Shown piece after piece: positions 56,349-64,000 of a DNA stretch of 64,000 nucleotides (position 1 is the first letter of the stretch; every line of letters begins with the position of its first letter). The notes below the pieces were generated by a model that ran no database searches, had not been told where the DNA came from, and saw nothing but the letters and a program-made list of their open reading frames with translations. Source of the DNA: Chitinophagales bacterium (GTDB lineage Bacteria > Bacteroidota > Bacteroidia > Chitinophagales > JADJOU01); assembly GCA_030832185.1 (NCBI GenBank), contig JAURJQ010000003.1, forward strand, positions 62,001 to 126,000, written 5' to 3'. The position numbers were made by a program, and so were the translations under genes.

Positions 56349-57128
56349 ATGAGTAACGCAATTTTAAAAGAGCTAAGACCAGATGGAATTCTTATATTAA
56401 CAATAAATCGTCCTGAGGCATATAATGCGCTTAACAAGGCATTTTTTGATACCATGGATTCTATTTTGGATGAAATCTATACGAACGATGCTATTAGGTC
56501 AATTATTTTGACAGGAAGTGGTGAAAAAGCCTTTGCTGCTGGGGCAGATATAAAAGAATTTTCAAGTTTTAACGAAAACCAAGCAAAAAAATTATCGCGA
56601 GATGGACAGAATGTAATGAATAGAATGGAAAATTGCCCTAAACCTATTCTAGCTGCCGTTAACGGATTCTCTCTAGGCGGTGGGTGCGAATTGGCTATGT
56701 GCTGTCATATGCGAATAGCGAGTGATAATGCCCTTTTCGGTCAGCCAGAAGTCAATCTAGGTCTGATTCCAGGCTACGGGGGCACGCAGCGATTAGTTCA
56801 ACTCATAGGCAAAGGTAAAGCCATGGAACTGCTTATGACGGCAGATAATATTAAAGCAGATGAAGCGTTAAAACTAGGATTAGTAAATTATGTGGTAGCC
56901 AGAGAAAATCTTCTAGATGCTTGTATTGAACTTTTGACCAAGATTAACTCGAAGGCACCATTGGCTATAGGCAAGATTGTAGAATGCGTCAATTCTTATT
57001 ATAAAGATGGCATTATAGGGTACCAGACGGAGATAAATAACTTCGCAGAGCTCTTTGAGACCGATGATTTCAAAGAAGGAGTAGGATCTTTTATAGAGAA
57101 GAGGAAAGCTATGTTTACTGGTAAATAA
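56349..57128 (+). CDS. Enoyl-CoA hydratase (crotonase family)
   Basis: 259 aa. Hydrates trans-2-enoyl-CoA in fatty-acid or amino-acid breakdown. Oxyanion-hole segments are AFAAGADIKEF and GFSLGGGCELAM. Both catalytic glutamates are present, E114 (GGCELAM) and E134 (GQPEVNLGLIPGYGGTQRL), which favours a true hydratase over other crotonase activities. It is in one transcript with glyS, an unusual pairing that may be fortuitous. Confidence 0.92.
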   Translation: MSNAILKELRPDGILILTINRPEAYNALNKAFFDTMDSILDEIYTNDAIRSIILTGSGEKAFAAGADIKEFSSFNENQAKKLSRDGQNVMNRMENCPKPILAAVNGFSLGGGCELAMCCHMRIASDNALFGQPEVNLGLIPGYGGTQRLVQLIGKGKAMELLMTADNIKADEALKLGLVNYVVARENLLDACIELLTKINSKAPLAIGKIVECVNSYYKDGIIGYQTEINNFAELFETDDFKEGVGSFIEKRKAMFTGK

Positions 57129-57202
57129 TTTTCAATTATGAATTCTTAATTTTGATTAGATTCTGAGCTATATTAATTTAAAAATTTTAAAACCCAAAAT
57201 TA

Positions 57203-58219
57203 ATGAATTTTAACCCCAATGATCTTGGACTAGATAATGGTAATTTATTCGGACTACCTTCTACTTTCAAAGATTCAGAAGTAGTTGTACTTCCTGTGCC
57301 TTGGGATGTGACGGTAAGCTATGGCGATGGCACCAGTGAAGCACCAGACTTAATTCGAGAAGAATCATTACAAGTAGATTTATATGATTTAGAATTTAAA
57401 AATTTCTGGCAGAAAGGAATTTTTTATCTTAAATCTTCACCTGTTTTGCTTGAGAAATGCAAGAAACATAGACAGTATGCAGTGGAAGCTATTAAACTGC
57501 AAGAAAAGGGGAGAACCATAGCCGACAGTTTCACCTTAAAAACCAATACAGAGCAAATCAATCTAGCCTGTGAAGAGATGGTTGATTGGGTTTATAAGGA
57601 ATGTATCAAGGTATTGAATGAAGGTAAAAAATTAGTTTTACTTGGCGGAGATCATTCTACACCGCTTGGTTATATTAAGGCGCTAGGCGAAAAACATAAG
57701 GATTTCGGTATTTTACAAATAGATGCTCACTGTGATCTGCGCCAAGCCTATGAGGGTTTTACTTATTCCCATGCTTCGGTTATGTATAATGCTTTGCAGC
57801 TAGACCATGTCAAAAGTTTGACTCAGGTGGGTATACGTGATTTCTGTGAAGATGAACTAGATTATGCAAAAAGTTCGAAGAAAAAGGTCAATATCTTTTT
57901 CGATAGAACTATGAGGTATGAAATGATAGAAGGAAAGACTTGGAAAATGATATGTGATGAGATAGTCAAGACCTTACCAAGGAATATTTATATTAGTTTT
58001 GATATAGATGGATTGCAGCAAAAATACTGTCCAAATACTGGAACTCCTGTGGCAGGAGGATTAGAGGTAGATCAAGTGTTTTATCTCTTCAATCAAGTAA
58101 AAAAAGCTGGGAAGAAAATAGTGGGTATGGATCTCAATGAAGTAGGTAAAGATGTATGGGATGCCAATGTGGGGGCTCGAATTCTATATCGTATGATTGG
58201 TGAATGGATAGTGGATTAA
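57203..58219 (+). CDS. Arginase/agmatinase-family hydrolase
   Basis: 338-aa ureohydrolase with a binuclear manganese site. Ligand motifs are GGDHSTPLG, DAHCDLRQAYEGFTYSHAS and SFDIDGLQQKYCPNTGTPVAGGL. The third motif lacks the usual Asp-Pro after DxD. Agmatinase is the more likely activity on general resemblance to Bacteroidota homologues; arginase or formimidoylglutamase cannot be excluded. The gene starts 74 bp after the enoyl-CoA hydratase and precedes the YwqK-like gene by 37 bp. Confidence 0.88.
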   Translation: MNFNPNDLGLDNGNLFGLPSTFKDSEVVVLPVPWDVTVSYGDGTSEAPDLIREESLQVDLYDLEFKNFWQKGIFYLKSSPVLLEKCKKHRQYAVEAIKLQEKGRTIADSFTLKTNTEQINLACEEMVDWVYKECIKVLNEGKKLVLLGGDHSTPLGYIKALGEKHKDFGILQIDAHCDLRQAYEGFTYSHASVMYNALQLDHVKSLTQVGIRDFCEDELDYAKSSKKKVNIFFDRTMRYEMIEGKTWKMICDEIVKTLPRNIYISFDIDGLQQKYCPNTGTPVAGGLEVDQVFYLFNQVKKAGKKIVGMDLNEVGKDVWDANVGARILYRMIGEWIVD

Positions 58220-58256
58220 ACCCAGTTAACAATCTAGTATCTAAAAAATAAACTAA

Positions 58257-59171
58257 ATGCGGAAAATTTTAATTATACCAACTATTATACTTAGCCTTAA
58301 CCTATGTGCTCAGAAAAAGACTAAGTTAATTAAAGAGGCTGAAGATACTATATTACGAATAGACAAGAAAATTACCCAGTTACCTAATGGAAATATTCAA
58401 ATTGTTTGGACAGATAAAAGGACAAAAGTTAAACTAAAAGAAGAACAATTTAAAGATAGCTTTAAGGATGGTATGTGCATCTATTATTATGTAAATGGTG
58501 CACCTAAAGAGATTATATACTATAGGCTAGGCAGGAGAGATGGTTTGTATAAATCATTTTTTGAAAGTGGGAAGCCATTAATCTCTGGCTATTATAAAGA
58601 TGACAAAGAGGATGGCATATTTACCTATTATTTCCCCAACGGAATTAAACAGGCTATGAAGGGATATACTATGGGACAAGACGAAGGGGCCATTGTTATG
58701 TTTGATTCCACTGGAGTTCGTTTAGTAGATGGTAGTTACAAAAATGGAAAGCGTCATGGTTACTGGCAAGATTTTTATAATAATGGTAAACCAAGACTAG
58801 CAGCTTATTTCAAGAATGGAGAGTACGAAGGTCCCTACACAGATTATTTTGAAAATGGTCAGGTTCATGTTAAAACTTTTTTTCTCAGTGGTAAGCAAGA
58901 AGGACAGCGAATGGAATTTGATTCTCTCGGTATTCCTTCAAAACGGCTTACATTCCGATATGGTAATGAAGCAGGTAGTTTTGAAAGCTATCACCCAAAT
59001 GGTAAGGTCATGGAAAATGGCTATTATGCCCAGTCTAAGTTGCATGGTAAGTATAAAAAGTTTTATGATGATGGCAAAATTATGGAGGAGGGTGAATACA
59101 GTGCGGGAACTAAAATCGGTAAGTGGTTTCATTATGATAAAGATGGAAATAGAACCAAGACAAAATATTGA
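58257..59171 (+). CDS. Secreted MORN-like (YwqK-type) repeat protein
   Basis: 304 aa with signal peptide MRKILIIPTIILSLNLCA, then Q. From about residue 80 it consists of roughly nine repeats of 22-24 residues with the pattern YY..G...G.Y..Y..NG (for example KDDKEDGIFTYYFPNG, KNGKRHGYWQDFYNNG, KNGEYEGPYTDYFENG). This is the MORN_2/YwqK family, annotated in databases as an antitoxin in some cases. No toxin gene is beside it and it is exported, so an antitoxin role is unlikely here. The function is unknown. Confidence 0.82.
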   Translation: MRKILIIPTIILSLNLCAQKKTKLIKEAEDTILRIDKKITQLPNGNIQIVWTDKRTKVKLKEEQFKDSFKDGMCIYYYVNGAPKEIIYYRLGRRDGLYKSFFESGKPLISGYYKDDKEDGIFTYYFPNGIKQAMKGYTMGQDEGAIVMFDSTGVRLVDGSYKNGKRHGYWQDFYNNGKPRLAAYFKNGEYEGPYTDYFENGQVHVKTFFLSGKQEGQRMEFDSLGIPSKRLTFRYGNEAGSFESYHPNGKVMENGYYAQSKLHGKYKKFYDDGKIMEEGEYSAGTKIGKWFHYDKDGNRTKTKY

Positions 59172-59241
59172 TAGTTTATAGAATCTTATTTCCAATTAAA
59201 ACTAGTATAATTCCTTACATTTACTTTTATATTCCGTCTTT

Positions 59242-59739
59242 ATGAATCAGCTCCAAACTAAATTAAAAAAAATTAAACTTATCCTGCTTGATATAGATGG
59301 CACTATGACAGATGGCGGTATCTATGTATATCCTGATGGTACGCAAATGAAGCGATTTTTTGCTCAAGATGGGGAAGGTATTCGCAGAGCTATTGAATCG
59401 GGCTTTGAAGTGGGTATAATCAGTGCTGCTGGTTTGGCCAAAGATATTATCTTGCAGCGAGCCAAAATTTTAAACATTACTAGAGTGCATGCTGACCGTA
59501 GCAGTAAACTAGATGTAGCTAAAAAATGGGCAATCGAATTGAACTTAGGCCCTGATGAAGTGGCTTATATGGGTGATGATATCATAGATGCGGAAGTAAT
59601 GAAATGGTCTGGAGTATCTTGCGCACCGAAGCTGGCGCATAAGTCCGCCTTGGCTGTAGCGGATTATATAACCGAAAAAGAAGCTGGCCATGGCGCTGTG
59701 CGAGAATTTATGGATATGATCATGGAGGCTGGGGTATAG
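59242..59739 (+). CDS. kdsC: 3-deoxy-D-manno-octulosonate 8-phosphate phosphatase
   Basis: HAD phosphatase that makes free Kdo for lipopolysaccharide. The nucleophile motif is LLDIDGTMTDGGIYV (D17 and D19). GIISAAGLAKD is motif II, a Lys in the VAKKWAI region is motif III, and MGDDIIDAEVM is motif IV. The 165-aa, cap-less length matches KdsC, which forms tetramers. The first gene of the Kdo pathway is not in the window. It completes the envelope theme of the segment. Confidence 0.9.
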   Translation: MNQLQTKLKKIKLILLDIDGTMTDGGIYVYPDGTQMKRFFAQDGEGIRRAIESGFEVGIISAAGLAKDIILQRAKILNITRVHADRSSKLDVAKKWAIELNLGPDEVAYMGDDIIDAEVMKWSGVSCAPKLAHKSALAVADYITEKEAGHGAVREFMDMIMEAGV

Positions 59740-59831
59740 TCGAAGTAATTTTGTTTCAATTTATTTTCAATAAATTTATATTTCCCAAATTATCTTTCTG
59801 TTATTTTAAAATAGATTGTAAAGTATATAAC

Positions 59832-60154
59832 ATGTCGACATCGAATTTGACTTTTTTTGGAATCGGCGATGGATATAATGTATGGAAGGAAGTTCGTTTT
59901 CGATTCACCCCAGACCTGAGGTTGGGTTAGGTTATTTTCGTGTTAATGAAATCTTTCAGTCACTAAACAATAGTTTTCTAATTAGAAAAAGTATAGAGCC
60001 AGGCCTTAACTTTTCTTATCTGCTTAATTATTCTTTGAACGGGGATTCAAATCAGCATGATCTAAGTTATGTTAGGACCAGAGTATTCTGTATTTTTTGT
60101 AAGAAGGTTATTAAAAAATATTTCTTCAAAGAAATGCCTTTTTTGTGTATATGA
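59832..60154 (+). pseudogene. Possible remnant of an outer-membrane beta-barrel gene
   Basis: A short frame from the ATG at 59832 gives NLTFFGIGDGYNVWKEVRFRF and TPDLRLG, then stops. The frame starting at 59882 takes over with RPEVGLGYFRVNE, IFQSLNNSFLIRKSIEPG and LNFSYLLNYSLNG. Together they read like one beta-barrel fragment split by a frameshift near 59930, with no start or stop in the expected places. I cannot name the family. It is weak evidence and could be chance. Confidence 0.3.
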
Positions 60155-60163
60155 TTTAACAGA

Positions 60164-60380
60164 CTATGCAGCAGTGATATTATTTCCACCTATCATAGGA
60201 TCAATAAACTTTTTCCAGATAAATATGACCAAATAAGTTACTATAGCGCCAGTGAAATGACCAAAATAGTACTTTCTCGGTATAATTCTACCACACCAAA
60301 GCTTAAACTACCTCAAATACCTTCAGGGTATAATCTCTCCAGCAATAAATCCTAATATTAATCCTAAAATGGTTGTTCTG
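60164..60380 (-). pseudogene. Possible remnant of a small membrane-protein gene
   Basis: On the minus strand two hydrophobic stretches appear in different frames: FRTTILGLILGFIAGEIIP ending in a stop near 60323, and KYYFGHFTGAIVTYLVIFIWKK with a tail FIDPMIGGNNITAA ending in a stop at 60164. Both look like membrane helices of one protein broken by a frameshift and internal stops. The first helix lies right beside the metK terminator. No family can be assigned. Confidence 0.3.
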
Positions 60381-60396
60381 AAAATGTAAAAACCAT

Positions 60397-60430
60397 AAAA
60401 AAACCGCTCTTATAAAGAGCGGTTTTTTTA
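60397..60430. terminator. Bidirectional terminator beside metK
   Basis: An 11-bp perfect stem, AAACCGCTCTT (60401-60411) with AAGAGCGGTTT (60415-60425), has a 3-nt loop, an A-run on the left and a T-run on the right. It lies 20 bp after the metK stop and can end transcription from both sides. Confidence 0.9.
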
Positions 60431-60450
60431 TGGGCTAATTTTGTCGTTGC

Positions 60451-61704
60451 TTAAAGGCTAAATGAAGATTTTATATCATCTACAAAATCTAATTTTTCCC
60501 AAGTAAATAGTTCTACATCAAGCGTCTTTTCGTTGTCTTTACCTTTGTTAAAGGTTTTCTTTACTACTTCATTTTTTCTACCCATATGGCCATAAGCCGC
60601 TGACTCTAAGTACATTGGATTTCTTAATTTCAATCTTTGTTCAATGGCATAAGGTCTTAAATCAAAGATTTCTCCAATCTTTCTAGAAATATCGCCATCA
60701 TTCATTTGAACTTTACTCGTACCATAGGTATTGATATATAAACCACAAGGTTTTGCAACTCCAATGGCATAGGATACTTGAACGAGTACCTCATCGCACA
60801 AGCCTGCCGCTACCATATTTTTAGCAATATGACGCGTAGCATAGGCAGCACTTCTATCAACTTTACTTGGGTCTTTTCCAGAGAATGCACCACCACCATG
60901 TGCGCCTTTACCACCATAGGTATCTACAATGATTTTTCTTCCTGTCAAACCTGTATCTCCATGTGGACCACCTATCACAAATTTTCCTGTAGGATTGATG
61001 TGGTAAGTAATTTTATCATTAAATAAAGACTGAATTTCTGGCTTCAATTGGCTCTTCACTCTTGGAATAAGAATATTGATCATATCCACTTTTATCTTCG
61101 CTAACATTTTTTCATCTGCATCGAAATCGTCGTGTTGAGTTGAAATAACAATGGTATCTATTCTCGTAGGTTTATGCTCATCAGAATACTCTATGGTTAC
61201 TTGAGATTTTGCATCAGGTCGCAAGTATTTAATTTCATTATTCTCTCTTCTCAATACAGCCAATTCTTCTAAAAGTTTATGAGCTATATCCAATGCTAAA
61301 GGCATATAGTTATCTGTTTCATTCGTAGCATATCCAAACATCATTCCTTGATCACCGGCACCTTGCTCCTCAGGATTCTTGCGCTCTACTCCCTGGTTGA
61401 TATCTGCTGACTGCTCATGAATTGCGGATAAAACACCACAAGAACTCGCATCGAACATATATTCACTTTTCGTATATCCTATTTTAGCTATAACCTCTCT
61501 AGCTATAGATTGCACATCTAGATAGGCCTTGGATTTTACTTCACCCGCTAAAACCACTTGTCCAGTTGTCACTAAGGTCTCACAAGCAACCTTTGAGTTC
61601 GCATCATAGGCTAAAAAATTGTCGATAAGTGCATCTGAGATTTGATCTGATACTTTGTCTGGATGTCCTTCTGATACAGATTCAGACGTAAATAGATATG
61701 GCAT
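60451..61704 (-). CDS. metK: S-adenosylmethionine synthase
   Basis: Makes S-adenosylmethionine from methionine and ATP. 417 aa, slightly longer than in E. coli. The N-terminal [21 protein letters not shown], the [12 protein letters not shown] signature and the [19 protein letters not shown] phosphate-binding motif are intact. It is preceded by a good -7 box at 61733-61740 and by the FAH-family gene 44 bp upstream on the same strand. Confidence 0.98.
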   Translation of the reverse strand: MPYLFTSESVSEGHPDKVSDQISDALIDNFLAYDANSKVACETLVTTGQVVLAGEVKSKAYLDVQSIAREVIAKIGYTKSEYMFDASSCGVLSAIHEQSADINQGVERKNPEEQGAGDQGMMFGYATNETDNYMPLALDIAHKLLEELAVLRRENNEIKYLRPDAKSQVTIEYSDEHKPTRIDTIVISTQHDDFDADEKMLAKIKVDMINILIPRVKSQLKPEIQSLFNDKITYHINPTGKFVIGGPHGDTGLTGRKIIVDTYGGKGAHGGGAFSGKDPSKVDRSAAYATRHIAKNMVAAGLCDEVLVQVSYAIGVAKPCGLYINTYGTSKVQMNDGDISRKIGEIFDLRPYAIEQRLKLRNPMYLESAAYGHMGRKNEVVKKTFNKGKDNEKTLDVELFTWEKLDFVDDIKSSFSL

Positions 61705-61732
61705 AATTTTTTTTTTGCTTAAAAATAGAAGG

Positions 61733-61740
61733 CAAATATA
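61733..61740 (-). promoter_or_regulatory. metK -7 box
   Basis: CAAATATA on the plus strand is TATATTTG on the minus strand, a perfect TAnnTTTG, 28 bp before the metK ATG. It lies in the 44-bp gap after the FAH-family gene, so metK probably has its own promoter. No SAM riboswitch fold was recognised in the short leader. Confidence 0.55.
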
Positions 61741-61748
61741 GATAATTT

Positions 61749-62357
61749 TTATTGTATTTTAAGGCTAAAAAGTTCTTTATTATCTAAAACACCCCGATAG
61801 TGGTCTCTTGAGCTTATTTTGCCTACACCAGCAGGAGTGCCTGAAAAGATTAAATCTCCTGATTCTATAGTAAAGAATTGTGAAATCTCAGAGATCATTT
61901 CTTTAAAACTATGAATCATACAATTACTATTGCCATTTTGCACAATAGTTTCATTTTGGTATAGCTGAAACTGAATGTTAGATAAGTCAACGGAAGATTT
62001 AGGAATGAATCTGCCTACAACAGCAGAATGGTCGAATGCTTTCGCAATTTCCCACGGCAGTCCTTTTTCTTTATGCTTTGTCTGAATATCTCTTGCGGTG
62101 AAGTCTATACCTAGACCTAACTCTTCGAAATAATTCTCCGCATCTTCTTTTCGTATATTCTTGCCATTCTTCGCTACTTTCAACACAATTTCACATTCAT
62201 AATGAATTTCATTCGAAAAATTCGGTAATTCCCATGGCTTGTCAGCTAAATGAACAGCTGTATTTGGTTTCATAAAAATTACCATATTCTCAGGCAATTG
62301 ATTGCCCAATTCATGAATATGTTCTACATAATTTCTGCCAACGCAAAATATTTTCAT
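61749..62357 (-). CDS. Fumarylacetoacetate hydrolase-family protein
   Basis: 202 aa. FAH-fold hydrolase or decarboxylase acting on a 2-oxo or acylpyruvate acid. The N-terminus [14 protein letters not shown] is the family's substrate loop. Metal ligands lie in [11 protein letters not shown] (Glu pair), [12 protein letters not shown] and the C-terminal [13 protein letters not shown]. The short single-domain form is like the YcgM/acylpyruvase group. The substrate is unknown. Confidence 0.9.
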   Translation of the reverse strand: MKIFCVGRNYVEHIHELGNQLPENMVIFMKPNTAVHLADKPWELPNFSNEIHYECEIVLKVAKNGKNIRKEDAENYFEELGLGIDFTARDIQTKHKEKGLPWEIAKAFDHSAVVGRFIPKSSVDLSNIQFQLYQNETIVQNGNSNCMIHSFKEMISEISQFFTIESGDLIFSGTPAGVGKISSRDHYRGVLDNKELFSLKIQ

Positions 62358-62822
62358 AAGTTTTATTTTTATACCACAAATTAGTTAATTTAATGGTTTA
62401 ATATTAGTTGAAAACAACTCTATGTGCATTAAAAGTTTATTAATGTACATAATAGCTAAGATATATCATTTTAAATGAAACATCTTGAAAACTAAACTTA
62501 TTTTATGCTATGGCGAATCTTTGTTGTATTGAGATTCAAATAAATAGTTTGGACGCGATGTATAAATTAAAAAAGCCATATAGTTGGGCTATGATCAACC
62601 CGAGTATACAAGATTTAGGTCGCTTAGTTAGGTACGCTGTATATCTGACTGTAGTCTCTTATGAGAGTTCGGACAAGTCTCGAACCGTCAGCCCGCCATG
62701 GCACCTTTAAGCTATTGACCCGTTTTGTGATTAATTTATAGAGATCAAGCGCGAATAATCTATATGGCCAATGCAAAGATAAGTTAATCCTAGTTAATTT
62801 CAATATTAATTGATAAATTTGT
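62358..62822. ncRNA. Long non-coding gap with GC-raised core, possible structured RNA
   Basis: No ORF here has coding character. A core at about 62592-62711 is near 47% GC by manual count, against roughly 35% around it. It can form a hairpin from GTTCGGAC and GTCTCGAAC (62669-62687) and contains a tRNA-D-arm-like CGCTTAGTTAGGTACG. No complete tRNA, tmRNA, RNase P or SRP RNA signature was found. The strand is undecided. Confidence 0.25.
62814..62821 (+). promoter_or_regulatory. Candidate -7 box of the VOC protein gene
   Basis: TAAATTTG fits TAnnTTTG and ends 16 nt before the ATG at 62838. It lies over the alternative GTG at 62823 and so favours the ATG. The -33 element is unclear. Confidence 0.45.
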
Positions 62823-62837
62823 GTGTTAATTTTTTCT

Positions 62838-63227
62838 ATGTCAGGTAAAATAATAGGTTTAGGTGGTGTTTTCATAAAATCAAAAGATAAGGCTAAATTG
62901 AATCAATGGTATCAAGACATTTTTGACGTTACAATGGAAGATTGGGGAACTACGTTTCAAATTTCACAAATAAATAATGAAGACGCTCAGGTCTTTGCAG
63001 TCTTCCCTGATAGTTCCAAGTATTTTAACGAAGATCAAAGTTATATGATCAATTGGATGGTAGATGATTTAGAACCTCAGAAGGAAAAGCTGAAATCTAA
63101 AAATATTCAAATATTAGGGTCTCAATCTTCTGAGTTTGGAAAATTTTCATGGATTAATGATCTTGATGGCAATAAACTAGAACTTTGGGAACCTCCTAAA
63201 ATTAAAACTAATAATACTATAATGTGA
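62838..63227 (+). CDS. VOC (glyoxalase/bleomycin-resistance) family protein
   Basis: 129 aa, one vicinal-oxygen-chelate domain. LGGVFIKSKDKAKLNQWYQDIFDV at the N-terminus and FSWINDLDGNKLELWEPP at the C-terminus are the paired beta-alpha-beta halves, with Glu in LELWEP as a metal ligand. The usual first ligand is not obvious, so catalysis is uncertain. The next gene's GTG start overlaps its TGA by four bases. Confidence 0.85.
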   Translation: MSGKIIGLGGVFIKSKDKAKLNQWYQDIFDVTMEDWGTTFQISQINNEDAQVFAVFPDSSKYFNEDQSYMINWMVDDLEPQKEKLKSKNIQILGSQSSEFGKFSWINDLDGNKLELWEPPKIKTNNTIM

Positions 63228-64000
63228 AGCCATTTGCGATTGTTATACTTAACTGGAATGGCGTTTCATTTTTGAAACAATATTTACCGATCTTGATAAA
63301 TAAGACGCCTGACGAATTGGCTAATATTTACGTTATTGATAATGATTCTTACGATGATTCCGTACATTTTCTTAGGGAACATTATGCCAGTGTTGAACTC
63401 ATTCAAAATAAAAAAAATTTAGGATTTGCAGGTGGTTATAATGAAGGACTGAAAAATATTCAGGAGCCTATTTTATGTTTGATAAACTCAGATATCGAAG
63501 TCACAGATCATTGGTTAGAGCCCATTTTAAGCCACTTTAATAAACATGAAAATGTAGCGGCTATTCAACCTAAGATTTTAGATTTAAAAGATAAGAAAAA
63601 ATTTGAATATGCAGGTGGTAGTGGGGGGTTTTATGACCACTTCGGTTATGCTGTATGTCGAGGAAGGTACTTCGATAGTGTAGAACAAGACAAAGGTCAG
63701 TATGATGATATCGTAGATTTATTTTGGGCTAGCGGTTGTTGTATTTTTGTCAGAAATCAAATTTTTAAAGAGGTAGATGGCTTTGATTCAGATTATTTCG
63801 CGCATCAGGAGGAAATTGACCTCTGCTGGAGAATCAATAATTATGGATATGTTATTCGAGTCATACCAGAGTCTATTGTTTACCACTTTGGTGGCGGTAG
63901 TTTACCCTATGGCAGTTATTTTAAGTCTTACCTCAATTTTAGAAATAGTTTATTCAATCTATTCAAAAATTTGAAGAAGCGACATTTGGTCTATATTTTA
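63224..64000 (+). CDS. Family 2 glycosyltransferase (3' end outside window)
   Basis: Starts with a GTG at 63224 inside the GTGA overlap with the VOC gene and is open to the window end (259 codons). The reading frame gives KPFAIVILNWNGVSFLKQYLP and, after a VIDNDSYDDS donor-binding motif, NKKNLGFAGGYNEGL, LINSDIEVTDHWL (the DxD-type metal site), WASGCCIFVRNQIF and FAHQEEIDLCWRI. This is a GT-A fold, rhamnosyltransferase-like GT2. The acceptor is unknown, but a surface glycan is likely in this context. Confidence 0.92.
   Translation, partial: MKPFAIVILNWNGVSFLKQYLPILINKTPDELANIYVIDNDSYDDSVHFLREHYASVELIQNKKNLGFAGGYNEGLKNIQEPILCLINSDIEVTDHWLEPILSHFNKHENVAAIQPKILDLKDKKKFEYAGGSGGFYDHFGYAVCRGRYFDSVEQDKGQYDDIVDLFWASGCCIFVRNQIFKEVDGFDSDYFAHQEEIDLCWRINNYGYVIRVIPESIVYHFGGGSLPYGSYFKSYLNFRNSLFNLFKNLKKRHLVYIL

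Noticed and set aside
58257-59171. Toxin-antitoxin system suggested by the YwqK family name
   Set aside because: The protein has a signal peptide and no toxin gene is adjacent.
62610-62690. Possible tRNA because of a D-arm-like segment and a TTCGA-like loop
   Set aside because: Acceptor arms do not pair and the T-arm does not close on either strand.
62510-62710. 66-aa plus-strand ORF in the 62.4-62.8 kb gap
   Set aside because: No start context, no homology impression and base composition of a structured RNA rather than a protein gene.
62624-62875. 83-aa minus-strand ORF overlapping the VOC start
   Set aside because: It overlaps a supported start and promoter and has no recognisable features.

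Overview
The window is about 36% GC by eye and reads as a chromosomal segment of a free-living member of the Bacteroidota. Several things point there. Two secreted proteins end in type A type IX secretion (T9SS) sorting domains and one ends in a gliding-motility-associated (CHU_C, type B) domain. The housekeeping sigma factor is short (288 aa) and lacks region 1.1. SecA is about 1100 aa with the insertion usual in this phylum. Many start codons lack a Shine-Dalgarno sequence, have A-rich leaders and lie downstream of TAnnTTTG boxes. I recognised no rRNA, tRNA, CRISPR array, insertion sequence or prophage.

Layout. 0-7.4 kb: RNase E/G (cut by the window start), prfA, fsa-recN, and a secreted prolyl oligopeptidase. 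7.5-10.5 kb: a minus-strand operon cpsB-like phosphatase > rfbC > rfbD > cysQ (surface-polysaccharide precursor supply). 10.8-17.6 kb: rpsL-rpsG-fusA, a terminator, then secA. 17.6-19.1 kb: a PagL-like deacylase and rpoD. 19.5-27.4 kb: three large or medium secreted proteins and a small XRE regulator. 27.7-35.3 kb: two GT39-like membrane glycosyltransferases, and the operon purB > CDF transporter > tsaD > PagL-like deacylase > GT39-like protein. 35.3-44.2 kb: a GH3-family protein, then an exopolysaccharide operon in which a soluble TPR/hybrid histidine kinase/AraC regulator is followed by Wza, a Wzc tyrosine kinase and a WecA/MraY-like initiating transferase, with a small secreted protein diverging from it. 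44.4-54.7 kb: LD-carboxypeptidase, GAPDH, isochorismate synthase, kbl, SdpI-like protein, a second repeat-rich T9SS protein, fabH, and a FucP-like sugar transporter. 54.8-59.7 kb: glyS, enoyl-CoA hydratase, an arginase/agmatinase-family enzyme, a YwqK-like secreted repeat protein and kdsC. 59.8-64 kb: two probable gene remnants, metK, an FAH-family hydrolase, a GC-raised non-coding stretch, a VOC protein and a GT2 glycosyltransferase that runs off the window.

How the parts fit. Most of the accessory content concerns the cell envelope. It covers dTDP-rhamnose synthesis, a Wza/Wzc/initiating-transferase export set with its likely phosphatase 27 kb away, two PagL-like outer-membrane deacylases, KdsC for Kdo supply, membrane glycosyltransferases, and T9SS-exported repeat proteins. 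The most unusual features are: (1) a roughly 50-residue GCDS repeat shared by two different T9SS cargo proteins; (2) an in-frame hexanucleotide tract encoding the tyrosine tail of Wzc; (3) the soluble one-protein phosphorelay that heads the polysaccharide operon; and (4) two nested inverted repeats with matching TATACCG/CGGTATA arms 20 kb apart. No single locus is clearly a new defence or mobile system.
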